20,370 nucleotides of DNA from Verrucomicrobiota bacterium (lineage in GTDB: Bacteria; Verrucomicrobiota; Verrucomicrobiia; Limisphaerales; DSYF01). The translations under genes and the position numbers were made by a program. The stretch spans positions 1 to 20,370 of the forward strand of contig JALOTU010000024.1 in the NCBI GenBank assembly GCA_025457725.1, read 5' to 3'. Below the pieces are notes generated by a model, which was not told the origin of the DNA, made no database searches, and worked only from the letters and a program-made list of their open reading frames with translations. Below are positions 1-7,336 of the stretch, in pieces; position 1 is the first letter of the stretch; every line of letters starts with the position of its first letter.

Positions 1-231
1 GCCGCGCCGGCGGCCGAAGCCCGTGTCGCCGGTCCGGATGCCTTCAGCGGCGGGGTGGCGCGATCGGGTGAGCACGGGCCGAGTATGGGACCACCCGCCT
101 CCGGAAACAAGTTGCAGCCGCGCAGCCGGAGCGATTCCATAGAGTCCTCGGATGATCGCCGATGGACTCGGATCCCGGAGAGAAAGAGAAATGTCCGGCC
201 TGGAGATCCGGTGAACCATTGGGTTCGGTGA
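1..231 (+). CDS. Possible C-terminal fragment of an unidentified protein
   Basis: Plus frame 1 is open from the left edge to a TGA at 229-231, giving about 76 residues. The peptide is low in complexity at first (Ala/Gly/Pro) and then polar and basic, ending in RPGDPVNHWVR. I recognise no family. Its third-position GC is similar to that of the opposite strand, so the sequence alone does not decide which strand codes here. It lies entirely within the minus-strand frame described for 1-720, and at most one of the two is likely real over this stretch. The gene would begin upstream of the window. Confidence 0.3.
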   Translation, partial: AAPAAEARVAGPDAFSGGVARSGEHGPSMGPPASGNKLQPRSRSDSIESSDDRRWTRIPERKRNVRPGDPVNHWVR

Positions 232-720
232 GACAACCCTCGTGCAAGCCCCTTCCTCAGGGCAGACCCGTCCGAATCCGGGAGGCACGCCGGCTTGGCG
301 GAAGGTGTCGTACTGCATTCGAGAGACGTTGCGGATGAAGTGGCCCAAGGCTTCCTCGACGGCCTGCTCTTGGGGGCGACCCGAGCATTCCTGGCGGGTT
401 TCTTTAAACAATGCCTGGACCTTGTCTTTGAGCAGGCGCTTGGCCCATGTAGGCTGGCGCTGAGCATCAATCCGGTCCGAAGCGCCCTGGAGGAGGCATC
501 CGATGATGGCGGTGGCCGGTTTGAACAGGGCGGTGCGGACGAGAACTTCGAGTGCTTGCACCGCCGCCCCGGTTGGCGCCTCGGAGGAGTAGCGCGCCAT
601 GATCTGCGCGATTTCCTCTTCTTGGGCGACAAGGCCGGCAGAGACATGCCAGCAAAGAAGCACCGCAAAACCACCAACCTGCAGAATTTTGTCTCACACC
701 CCCCTGGGAGTTGTCGGCAT
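1..720 (-). pseudogene. Secreted helical protein, possibly inactivated; partial
   Basis: The minus frame starting at ATG 718-720 has an AAGG ribosome-binding site about six bases upstream. It reads eight codons, meets TGA at 694-696, then continues open to the window edge with no further stop. The residues after the TGA form a signal-peptide-like stretch (KILQVGGFAVLLCWHVSAGL, then VAQ). An acidic, amphipathic helical region follows down to about position 270, with third-position GC near 74 percent. Translation could instead begin at GTG 661-663, which would spare the gene but leave a short signal peptide with no positive charge. Beyond about position 260 toward the left edge the translation loses protein-like character, as if a frameshift or a lost stop were present. 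Family not recognised. Confidence 0.45.
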
Positions 721-771
721 GGCACGCCTTGACAAGGCGCGAGTGGCTCAACACTCTGGAGTCAGGCAATC

Positions 772-1800
772 ATGAAGTACCCAAAGCTTTTCCCGGTTGT
801 GAAGGCCCTCGTGCTCGCAGGCAGTCTCTGGGCCCTTGTTCCCCACGCGGCGGCCGCCGCGGAATCCGACACCCCGGCCAATGCGCAAGTCGTCCCCGGG
901 CAACCCCAGGACATCACCCCCGAGCTCATGCGCTCGTTCCTGCATCTGCAGGAACAGTTGCACGCCACCCAGCTGGCCGTCGAACGCGGCCGGATTGAGG
1001 CTGACGCCGCGGCCCTCCGCAACAACGAAGCGTTGAACAAACGGTTGGAACTCCTCGAAAACGCGCTGGACAAGGCCAGCCAGATGAACACTGCGGCGCT
1101 CGTGGACTCCAACATCGCCATTCAAAAGTCCAACAACCAAACGATGATGTTTGCGGGCATCTTTCTCCTGATGGGGTTCCTCGCGCTGGCATTGACCGGG
1201 TGGATGCAGTGGAGGACGGTTGCCCATCTGGCGGGAGCTCCGCTTGCCGCCGGCTTTCCGGCCCGGCTGCCGCGTGAGGCGGCAACGCTCCCGCTTGGCT
1301 CCCGTTTCAGCGACGCCGCCAACACACGGCTGAGCGATGCGCTGGGCAAGCTGGAACATCGCATCGCGGAAGTGGAGGAGACCTCTCATGGATCGACGCC
1401 GCCGGCCGGTTCCTCCGCTTCAGGTGCGCAAACCGCCCTGAGTCCCGGTAGCGCCGGGACACAGCCCCCGGTGGAAAGGGAGCTCGCCGCGCTGATCGAG
1501 CAAGGGGAGACGTTGCTCGCCGGTGAGGATGCGGAGAAGGCGGTCAGACATTTCGACGCAATTCTGCAAAAGCATCCCGCCCATGCGGAGGTCTTGTTGC
1601 ACAAAGGGACGGCGTTGGAGCGACTGCACCGGGATCAGGAAGCCATTGAATGCTACGACCGGGCCATCCGTGCCGACAAGAACCTGACCATGGCCTATCT
1701 CCACAAAGGCGGCTTGTTTAATCGACTCGAACGTTTCAGCGAAGCCATGGAGTGCTACGAGCAGGCGCTGCGGATCCAGGAAGGCCGGCCGGCGGCCTGA
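772..1800 (+). CDS. Membrane-anchored TPR protein with periplasmic coiled coil
   Basis: This 342-residue protein has a signal peptide at residues 1-30 (KALVLAGSLWALVPHAAAAA), then a charged coiled-coil-like helix at about 48-105 and a strong membrane segment at about 125-143 (MMFAGIFLLMGFLALALTGW). A Ser/Pro/Gly-rich linker follows at about 190-225, and three TPR-type helical pairs lie at about 236-269, 270-303 and 304-337. The TPR units show the usual pattern of small and aromatic residues, for example AIECYDRAIRADKNLTMAYL. If the signal peptide is cleaved, the coiled coil is outside and the TPR domain is cytoplasmic, which would suit a scaffold role; that is inference. GGAG at 758-761 is a ribosome-binding site for the ATG. 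No partner is evident. Confidence 0.85.
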   Translation: MKYPKLFPVVKALVLAGSLWALVPHAAAAAESDTPANAQVVPGQPQDITPELMRSFLHLQEQLHATQLAVERGRIEADAAALRNNEALNKRLELLENALDKASQMNTAALVDSNIAIQKSNNQTMMFAGIFLLMGFLALALTGWMQWRTVAHLAGAPLAAGFPARLPREAATLPLGSRFSDAANTRLSDALGKLEHRIAEVEETSHGSTPPAGSSASGAQTALSPGSAGTQPPVERELAALIEQGETLLAGEDAEKAVRHFDAILQKHPAHAEVLLHKGTALERLHRDQEAIECYDRAIRADKNLTMAYLHKGGLFNRLERFSEAMECYEQALRIQEGRPAA

Positions 1801-1980
1801 CAGCGACAGCCCCTGACCGCCTGGCCGGGTGTCTGTTTGATCTGGACGATTCTGGTACACATTGTTCGATCCTGCTGGGCAGGCCTCAAGGCTTGGAGCG
1901 CACGGTGTTCGATGGATGGCGGTTTCGAGGTTTCCCCTGACTTTGCCGGGTGCAGACGGCGGACGCGGCGACAGGCTGGC

Positions 1981-1996
1981 TGGCACGTTTGACGCT
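1981..1996 (+). promoter_or_regulatory. Possible sigma-54 (-24/-12) promoter for the FGGY kinase
   Basis: TGGCACG at 1981-1987 matches the sigma-54 -24 element exactly. The GC at 1994-1995 follows the GG at 1982-1983 by the required ten bases, though the -12 element reads ACGCT rather than TTGCT. Transcription would begin near 2007, only about four bases before the ATG at 2011, so the message would be almost leaderless. The match may be chance. Confidence 0.22.
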
Positions 1997-2010
1997 TCCG
2001 ATGGAAGGTC

Positions 2011-3477
2011 ATGTATACTTCCTATCTCGCGTGTGATCTCGGAACCGAGCAGGGGCGGGTGTCCTTGGGAACGCTCGACAAGGGGCGTTTGAACGTTTCC
2101 ACGCTGCGCCGCTTCAACAACACTCCCACCCGGGAAGACGACTGCGTGCAGTGGAACATTCCCGAGCTCTTTCAGCATGTGACGGACTCCCTGACGGAGG
2201 TGGCCCGAACGCAGGAGGCGATCAACAGCGTGAGTTGCAGTTCCTGGGGGGAGGACTACATGTTGTTTGATCCGCAGGGGGCGTTGATCACCCCGGTGTG
2301 TGCTCCTTCCGCCAAAAGCATGGCCAAGTCCATGGATCAATTGCTCTCCAAGCTTTCCCTGGAAACCCTCTACGAGGAAACCGGCGTGCAACCCACCCCC
2401 TACAGCACCCTGATGCAATTGAATGCGGAGAAAGGCCGCCGGCTTTCAAAGGCGGGCAAACTTCTGCCGGTGGCCGACGGTTTCAATTTCCTGCTGTCCG
2501 GGGAAGCACGAGTGGAAATCTCCACAGCCAGCACCACCCAGCTTTACAATCCCACGCACAAGACGTGGTCAGCCCGGCTCCTGCACGAAACCCGGCTGCC
2601 TCTAGATCTCTTCCCACAGGTGATTCCCGCCGGCTCTGTGCTGGGTCCGCTGCGCCAGGAGATTGCCGAGCAAACGAACATTCAAGATGTTGAGGTCGTC
2701 ACCTCCTGCTCGCATGAGATGGCGGCAACCCTCGCCGGGATCCCCGCCGAAGCGGGTGTCCACTGGGCCTTCCTGCAGATGGGCACGCATTCGCTGATCG
2801 GCACGGAGCTTCCGAGCGCGCTGTTGAGTGAAACCGCGATGAAAGCGGGATTCGCCAACGAGGCCGGCTATGGAGGCACGGTCCGATTCTCCAAAGCCAC
2901 GGTCGGATTCTGGATTCTCAAGGAATGCCAGAAATACTGGGCGGAACGGGGGGAAGACCTTGATCTGGACATGATGATGCACCTGGCCGGGGTGTCGGAT
3001 CCTTTCGAGTGCTTGATCAACCCCGCGGATCCTCTCTTCCTGACTCCCGGCGACATGCCGCAGAAGATTAAGAGTTACTGCCGCGAGTCCGGTCAGCCCA
3101 TCCCGCGCAGACCGGGCGCCGTGATCCGTTGCGTGCTCGAAAGCATCGCCCTCTACTATCGCAAGGCCCTGCAGGAGATAGAATCCGTGACCGGGCGGAA
3201 GATGGCACGCCTCTACATGCTCTCCGGCAAGGGCGCAGCGAAGCATGCGCTGCTGAACAACTTCATCGCCAACGCACTCCAGATCCCCGTGATCCTGTGC
3301 CCCAAGGAAACGACCGCCACAGGCAACATTCTGGTCCAGGCCATCGCGCTCAAACACGTGGAATCGCTCGATGCGGCACGGCGCCTGGCAGGCCAAAGTC
3401 TCCGTTGCGAAACCATCCAGCCGTACGCCGGGGTTTGGGACAAGGCGTTCAGCAAACTCCAGCAGCTGACGCAATAG
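2011..3477 (+). CDS. Rhamnulokinase-like FGGY-family carbohydrate kinase, divergent active site
   Basis: The protein has 488 residues, the usual length for RhaB-type rhamnulokinase, which phosphorylates L-rhamnulose in rhamnose breakdown. The N-terminal nucleotide motif is ACDLGTEQGRVSLG (residues 7-20). STASTTQLYN (171-180), QMGTHSLIG (256-264), INPADPLFLTP (336-346) and TGNILVQAIAL (437-447) follow the E. coli RhaB layout. The catalytic Asp of the RhaB SHD motif is Glu236 here (SHE, codon 2716-2718). The usual AYRDSR substrate motif reads APSAKSMAKS, and the GGG nucleotide loop reads SGKGAAK. It could be a kinase with altered specificity or a regulatory or inactive paralog. The start is fixed because the upstream frame stops at 1990-1992, yet the purine run GGAAGG (2003-2008) sits only two bases from the ATG. 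Confidence 0.85.
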   Translation: MYTSYLACDLGTEQGRVSLGTLDKGRLNVSTLRRFNNTPTREDDCVQWNIPELFQHVTDSLTEVARTQEAINSVSCSSWGEDYMLFDPQGALITPVCAPSAKSMAKSMDQLLSKLSLETLYEETGVQPTPYSTLMQLNAEKGRRLSKAGKLLPVADGFNFLLSGEARVEISTASTTQLYNPTHKTWSARLLHETRLPLDLFPQVIPAGSVLGPLRQEIAEQTNIQDVEVVTSCSHEMAATLAGIPAEAGVHWAFLQMGTHSLIGTELPSALLSETAMKAGFANEAGYGGTVRFSKATVGFWILKECQKYWAERGEDLDLDMMMHLAGVSDPFECLINPADPLFLTPGDMPQKIKSYCRESGQPIPRRPGAVIRCVLESIALYYRKALQEIESVTGRKMARLYMLSGKGAAKHALLNNFIANALQIPVILCPKETTATGNILVQAIALKHVESLDAARRLAGQSLRCETIQPYAGVWDKAFSKLQQLTQ

Positions 3478-3494
3478 GCCGCCTTGCCGAAAAC

Positions 3495-3536
3495 AGGGTC
3501 CGGCCTCTCGACCCTGCGCGGGAGCCGACTCGGCTC
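3495..3536 (+). other. Two tandem short hairpins after the FGGY kinase
   Basis: AGGGTC (3495-3500) can pair with GACCCT (3510-3515). GAGCCG (3522-3527) pairs perfectly with CGGCTC (3531-3536) around a three-base loop. Neither is followed by a T-run, so they are not classical intrinsic terminators. They may stabilise the 3' end or act with Rho. Confidence 0.3.
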
Positions 3537-3594
3537 ATATGCAGCTGAACGGCCCGCGCTTCCGGTCCGCCCTCCAGATCATTGTATCGAACGC

Positions 3595-3613
3595 GCCGGT
3601 GAAGCCGGCTTTT
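3595..3613 (+). terminator. Weak intrinsic terminator candidate
   Basis: GCCGG (3595-3599), a five-base loop and CCGGC (3605-3609) form an all-GC stem, followed directly by TTTT at 3610-3613. It lies about 120 bases after the FGGY kinase stop and 150 bases before the next gene, a sensible place for a terminator. The stem is short, so strength is uncertain. Confidence 0.35.
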
Positions 3614-3761
3614 AGGTTGAACAGAATCCCCTCATCATGGTCTCCTATCCATCCGGGAGTGCATAGAGCGCGACAGCGAGCGTTCGGCGGATGCGCCTCT
3701 GGAAACGGAAGTCGGGGAAGTCGTAAGGACGTGAAACCGGTTGCAACCTGCAGGTGGGCAA

Positions 3762-4220
3762 ATGATTAAAGTTCTGACCTGGATAGCCTTGGGGGTGTTC
3801 GTCGCCTTTCTGGTGACGCTGATCTGCCTGGCGGATGCAGGAAGGGGCGGACGCCTGTTTCTTCTGGCCGCACACGTTCCGGCTGGAGACAAGCTCGGGC
3901 ATCTGTTCCTGTTTGGCATTCTGGCGTTGCTGACCAATGCGGCTTTGGGCGGTTCCAGAATGCAATTCGGTTCGGTTTCCATTCTCAAAGGCAGCCTCTT
4001 TGTGCTGATCCCCACCGTTCTTGAGGAGTTCTCCCAACTGTGCTTCCGCAGCCGCACCTTCGATTTGCTGGACCTGCTGGCGGATGGAATCGGGATTTTT
4101 CTGGGCGGCTGGATGGCGATGCTGCTGCTCCGCCGGCTCAGCCCTTGTTGGGCCCACCGACCCCAAACCGTTCCGGTCGACACCCGGGCGCCGGGCGTGC
4201 GCCTGGTGCAGGAGGATTGA
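3762..4220 (+). CDS. VanZ-like small integral membrane protein
   Basis: The 152-residue protein has about four hydrophobic segments, at residues 4-24, 45-58, 73-86 and 105-123. VanZ-family hallmarks are present: DKLGHLFLFGIL after the first segment, then EEFSQLCFRSRTFDLLDLLADGIGIFLGG, in which the E-x-x-Q and the D-x-x-D-x-x-A-D-x-x-G spacing are typical. VanZ-like proteins are membrane proteins of poorly known function; teicoplanin resistance is known only for VanZ itself, so no such role is claimed here. ATG 3762 is chosen over an in-frame TTG at 3741 because it has a purine-rich GGTGGG just upstream and begins the first membrane helix. The gene stands alone and converges on the transaldolase gene. 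Confidence 0.75.
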   Translation: MIKVLTWIALGVFVAFLVTLICLADAGRGGRLFLLAAHVPAGDKLGHLFLFGILALLTNAALGGSRMQFGSVSILKGSLFVLIPTVLEEFSQLCFRSRTFDLLDLLADGIGIFLGGWMAMLLLRRLSPCWAHRPQTVPVDTRAPGVRLVQED

Positions 4221-4282
4221 AGGTTGCCGCCCTTCCCGGGAAGCGGGAATCAGAACGTGGACGGTCATGTCCGCGACCGCTC

Positions 4283-5230
4283 CTACATTCTGGTTGCCAG
4301 ATATCCCTCCAGCTTCACGGTATCCGCTGCGAACAGTCGGATGCCCTCCGCGGTTTTCTCTGTGGCCATGGCATTCTCATTGAGGAGCCAGCGGAATTTG
4401 CGTTCGTTCAGCGAGAGCTTGCGAGCCTTGCTTCTTTCGGCGTTTTCCGGGCTGAGCTTGCGACTGACCGGTTCGGTGGAGTTCCGCAATTCCTCCAGCA
4501 ACGCCGGGCTGATGGTCAGCAGGTCGCAACCGGCCAGTTCGAGAATCTCTCCTTTGCTGCGAAAGCTTGCACCCATCACCTCAGTTGGATGGCCGAACTT
4601 TTTGTAGTAGCCGTAGATCTCCCGGACCGATTGGACGCCGGGATCGTTGGCGGCGGGATAATCCTCCCCCGTCTTTGCCTTGTGCCAGTCAAGGATTCGT
4701 CCGACGAACGGTGAGATCAGTTTGACGCCCGCTGCGGCGCAAGCCACGGCCTGGGGCAGCGAAAACAGCAGGGTCAGATTGCAGTTGATGCCCTCCGCCT
4801 GCAACGTTTTGGCGGCCTTGATCCCCTCCCAGGTGGAGGCAATTTTGATCAGGATGCGTTCGCGGGCGATGCCGTGTTGCTGATACAAGCCAATCAAGTG
4901 ACGGGCCTTTTCCACCGTCTTCCGGGTGTCAAAGGAAAGGGTGGCGTTGACCTCGGTGGACACCCGGCCCGGAACCACTTTGAGGATCTCAACGCCAAAC
5001 AGAACGAGAAGCGAATCCACAATCTGTTGCAGCCGGGCTCTTCCGGACAGGGCGCTGTGATCACGAATCGCCTTGTCCACAAGATGGGCGTACTCGGGCA
5101 TCTGCGCCGCTTTGAAGATCAGCGACGGATTCGTGGTGGCGTCCCGGGGTGCGTATTGCTTCAGCGTGGCAAAGTCGCCCGTGTCGGCGACCACGGTGGT
5201 GAACTGCTTGATTTGATCGAGTTGGGTCAT
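4283..5230 (-). CDS. tal: Transaldolase
   Basis: The 315-residue protein closely follows E. coli TalB (317 residues). It opens MTQLDQIKQFTTVVADTGDF and has DATTNPSLIFKAAQMPEY, then ILIKIASTWEG, which carries the Schiff-base lysine, and later INCNLTLLFSLPQAVACAAAG, ISPFVGRILDW and MGASFRSKGEILELAGCD. It transfers a dihydroxyacetone unit between sugar phosphates in the non-oxidative pentose phosphate pathway, in the cytoplasm. An in-frame GTG at 5269 would add 13 residues, but family homology begins at the ATG at 5230. It is the last gene of the minus-strand cluster and follows the TPR gene by 48 bases, so the two are probably co-transcribed. Confidence 0.95.
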   Translation of the reverse strand: MTQLDQIKQFTTVVADTGDFATLKQYAPRDATTNPSLIFKAAQMPEYAHLVDKAIRDHSALSGRARLQQIVDSLLVLFGVEILKVVPGRVSTEVNATLSFDTRKTVEKARHLIGLYQQHGIARERILIKIASTWEGIKAAKTLQAEGINCNLTLLFSLPQAVACAAAGVKLISPFVGRILDWHKAKTGEDYPAANDPGVQSVREIYGYYKKFGHPTEVMGASFRSKGEILELAGCDLLTISPALLEELRNSTEPVSRKLSPENAERSKARKLSLNERKFRWLLNENAMATEKTAEGIRLFAADTVKLEGYLATRM

Positions 5231-5278
5231 GATCCCGTTGTTGGTGATGGGTTGCCTGGTCTCAGCCACAGGCGGCGG

Positions 5279-6373
5279 TCAAGGGTCGGGGTCGCCGCCA
5301 GGCTCCTGGTGGGTCCCATCCGATTCGCCGTCGTCCGGCGCGTCTTCCGGTGGTGTGGCGGCCCCGCTCGGCTCGGAGTCGGACTGCATCATCCCGGGGG
5401 CATCCCTGGTTTCCGGCGCCTCCGCGGCGGGTTCCCCGCGCGCCTCGGCCTCCTCCTCCTCAATGGACCTGGCGATGCGCTCCTTGAGCTCGGCGTACAT
5501 GGCGTTGGTGATGATCCCGAGCTGGTGCCGGGCTTCGTCGTAGTTCCCGATCTCACGATTGAGCCGCGCCAGGTGAATGTGCACCCCGTCGCGCTCGATC
5601 TGATCCCGGGCGATGCTCATGGCGTAATTCCAGGCCATGAAGGCCTCGTTGGTACGCAGGGGCTTGATCCCGTAATAGGTCTGGGCGATATCCGTCGCCA
5701 AAGGAAAGTTCACCGGATCAAGACGGAGGGACTGCGCGTAGAGCGCGAGCGCCTTGTCAAACACCTCCTGTTCGGTGATGCCAAAGTGTTCCTTCGCGTC
5801 CTTGCGGAACAGAAAAACCGTGGTGCCATAGTTCTGGTAGTACACGGGTTCGTTCGGGTTCAATGCAATCGCCCGGGCGTAATAATCGAAGGCGGTTTTG
5901 ACGTTGCCGCGGTGTCCGTGGTAGTTCGCCAGGTTGTTCCACGCGGCGGGATTGGAGGGATCCAGTTCCAGCGCCTTCTCCATGTATTCGACCGACTCGG
6001 CCTCGCTGCCGATGTCGTTCAGGAAGCTGCCATAGGCGAGGTAGGCCCGGGCGTGATTGGTGTGGGTGGCGAGGAAGGCCAGGTAGTTGGTGCGAACGGT
6101 GTCAAAGCGCTGCAGAATCTTGATGTTCAACTCCGCGCGGGTCAGTCCGCCACCCTGGGCCACGAAGGCCTCGTTCTCGCGAATCCAATCGTCCACCTCC
6201 CCCTGGGCCGCATCGTCCAGCTCCAGCAGGCGCTCAAACTCCTGCTCCGCAGGATCCTGAGGGTCGGGAATCGACACGCTGATGCCCGTCTGCTGCTGGA
6301 TCACGTTGCTGGTGGCCACCGGCATGTTGGTGGATATCAGCGCGCCAAGCAGGGCAGTCAGAAGATCGTTCAC
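5279..6373 (-). CDS. TPR-repeat protein with acidic proline-rich tail
   Basis: The 364-residue protein starts at GTG, with AGG nine bases upstream. The first 26 residues are mildly hydrophobic (LLTALLGALIS) but lack a basic start, so export is doubtful. TPR-type repeats occupy about residues 107-140 (ARAYLAYGSFLNDIGSEAES, then VEYMEKALELDPS) and 141-174 (AAWNNLANYHGHRGNVKTAF). Weaker repeats follow at about 175-222 and 240-290. Residues 303-364 are very acidic and rich in Pro, Glu, Asp and Ser, so probably disordered. TPR domains bind other proteins; the partner here is unknown. It lies between the Ate1-like gene and tal in the same orientation. Confidence 0.8.
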   Translation of the reverse strand: MNDLLTALLGALISTNMPVATSNVIQQQTGISVSIPDPQDPAEQEFERLLELDDAAQGEVDDWIRENEAFVAQGGGLTRAELNIKILQRFDTVRTNYLAFLATHTNHARAYLAYGSFLNDIGSEAESVEYMEKALELDPSNPAAWNNLANYHGHRGNVKTAFDYYARAIALNPNEPVYYQNYGTTVFLFRKDAKEHFGITEQEVFDKALALYAQSLRLDPVNFPLATDIAQTYYGIKPLRTNEAFMAWNYAMSIARDQIERDGVHIHLARLNREIGNYDEARHQLGIITNAMYAELKERIARSIEEEEAEARGEPAAEAPETRDAPGMMQSDSEPSGAATPPEDAPDDGESDGTHQEPGGDPDP

Positions 6374-6444
6374 CGCGAAAGCCTAACATGAGCCTGTTGA
6401 AAGTCGAGCGGCGCCGGGCATGAGGGCCGCCGGGCGAACGGGGA

Positions 6445-7254
6445 TCAGGTCCTGCCCAGCCGGACTTTGAACCGGCTCAGGCCGCTGATCCGGTCAACCT
6501 CGCCGCCGTAAAACAGGCGCTGAAACTCCTCGCTCTCGACCGCATGCTGCCTGGCGCCGGGGGTGTCGCGTGCCAGCAGATGCTTCAATTCGTCGATGTC
6601 TTCGCTCCAGCGGAAGCCGTTGAAGAATTCGGCCCCGGCGAATTGCGTCTTGTAGAGCGCGTTTCGGGAATAGCAGGAGCCGAGATACAGGTGCCGCGTG
6701 CCGCGACCGGCAAACAGCTGCACCGCAGAGGTCATCATGAACATGCCAAGGTTGCGCTGGAAATAGTTCAGGTCGTAAAAGGCGAAGTAATAGAACGCCA
6801 GCGCCCGGGCATCGCAGTAAACCATGGCCAGCCCGACCTCCCCGCCGGTTGCCGTGTCGGTGTAGACCAGCAGATGGGTGATCAGCGGACTGGCGAAAAG
6901 GTTATCCAGCCGCTCGGCGCTCATCGAGTCCTTGCCGAACTTGATGTCAGCGTATCCTCTGCAAAACTCCCGGCGCTGCGCGGTGTAGCGAAACCGCCGG
7001 CGCGGCACCAACCGGACCTCAATCCCCTCGCCTTTCCGCAGAATACGGCGGTTCTCGCTGGAAGGCGTGAACCGATGGAGATCCACGCGCACCTGCCGGC
7101 AAAGGTAGAACCGGTCGAGGTTGCGGGACGAGGGCAGGAAACCGGCGGCAAACAGGTGCCGCGGCTTTTCCCCCCGCTCCGGAAACGCCCAGATGGCGTA
7201 GGGAAAGATGTAATTGGCGTAATCGGAGACGTGTTCGGAAAAAACAAGTTTCAT
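6445..7254 (-). CDS. Ate1/Bpt-like aminoacyl-tRNA-protein transferase (GNAT-fold)
   Basis: The 269-residue protein resembles arginyl/leucyl-tRNA-protein transferases of the Ate1/Bpt type. RNLDRFYLCRQVRVDLHRFTPS (residues 44-65) corresponds to the family's Tyr/Cys/Val-Arg/Phe-x-Pro-Ser segment. FYDLNYFQRNLGMFMM (159-174) corresponds to the YDPDYR-x-x-SLG segment. RHLYLGSCYSRNALYKTQFAGAEFF (187-211) corresponds to LYLGYYIPGC-x-KM-x-YK-x-x-F. In known members the enzyme moves an amino acid from charged tRNA to a protein N-terminus, marking it for degradation. The N-terminal Cys cluster of Ate1 is missing, so substrate and product are uncertain. ATG 7254 is preferred to an in-frame TTG at 7284; neither has a clear ribosome-binding site. 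It is 82 bases downstream of alr. Confidence 0.6.
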   Translation of the reverse strand: MKLVFSEHVSDYANYIFPYAIWAFPERGEKPRHLFAAGFLPSSRNLDRFYLCRQVRVDLHRFTPSSENRRILRKGEGIEVRLVPRRRFRYTAQRREFCRGYADIKFGKDSMSAERLDNLFASPLITHLLVYTDTATGGEVGLAMVYCDARALAFYYFAFYDLNYFQRNLGMFMMTSAVQLFAGRGTRHLYLGSCYSRNALYKTQFAGAEFFNGFRWSEDIDELKHLLARDTPGARQHAVESEEFQRLFYGGEVDRISGLSRFKVRLGRT

Positions 7255-7336
7255 CGCAGGGTTCGAGGTTGGCCGTGGCGGCAACGCTGGCGCCGGAGCA
7301 ATCCAGGTGGAGACCCGGCAGGATGTCGCAGCCGGG

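Noticed and set aside
295..732. 145-residue plus-strand open frame
   Set aside because: It is the exact-phase complement of the minus-strand frame, which has the better protein character and higher third-position GC.
729..757. TTGACA as a -35 element before the TPR gene at 772
   Set aside because: The -10 position at 17-base spacing reads CACTCT, and the hexamer is also part of the small palindrome GCCTTGACAAGGC; too weak to call.
1839..1862. TTGATC and TACACA as a promoter
   Set aside because: The spacing is only about 13 bases.
1420..2418. 332-residue minus-strand open frame
   Set aside because: It spans the ends of two clear plus-strand genes and the gap between them, with no recognisable domain.
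3763..4220. Glycopeptide resistance from the VanZ-like protein
   Set aside because: VanZ-like domains are common outside resistance clusters and no van genes are nearby.
4232..4243. CTTCCCGGGAAG palindrome between the convergent VanZ-like and tal genes
   Set aside because: It has almost no loop and no T-run, so it is not a convincing bidirectional terminator.
4874..6391. 505-residue plus-strand open frame
   Set aside because: It lies opposite tal and the TPR gene, is Gly/Arg/Val/His-rich with no domain, and mirrors the minus-strand codons; a shadow.
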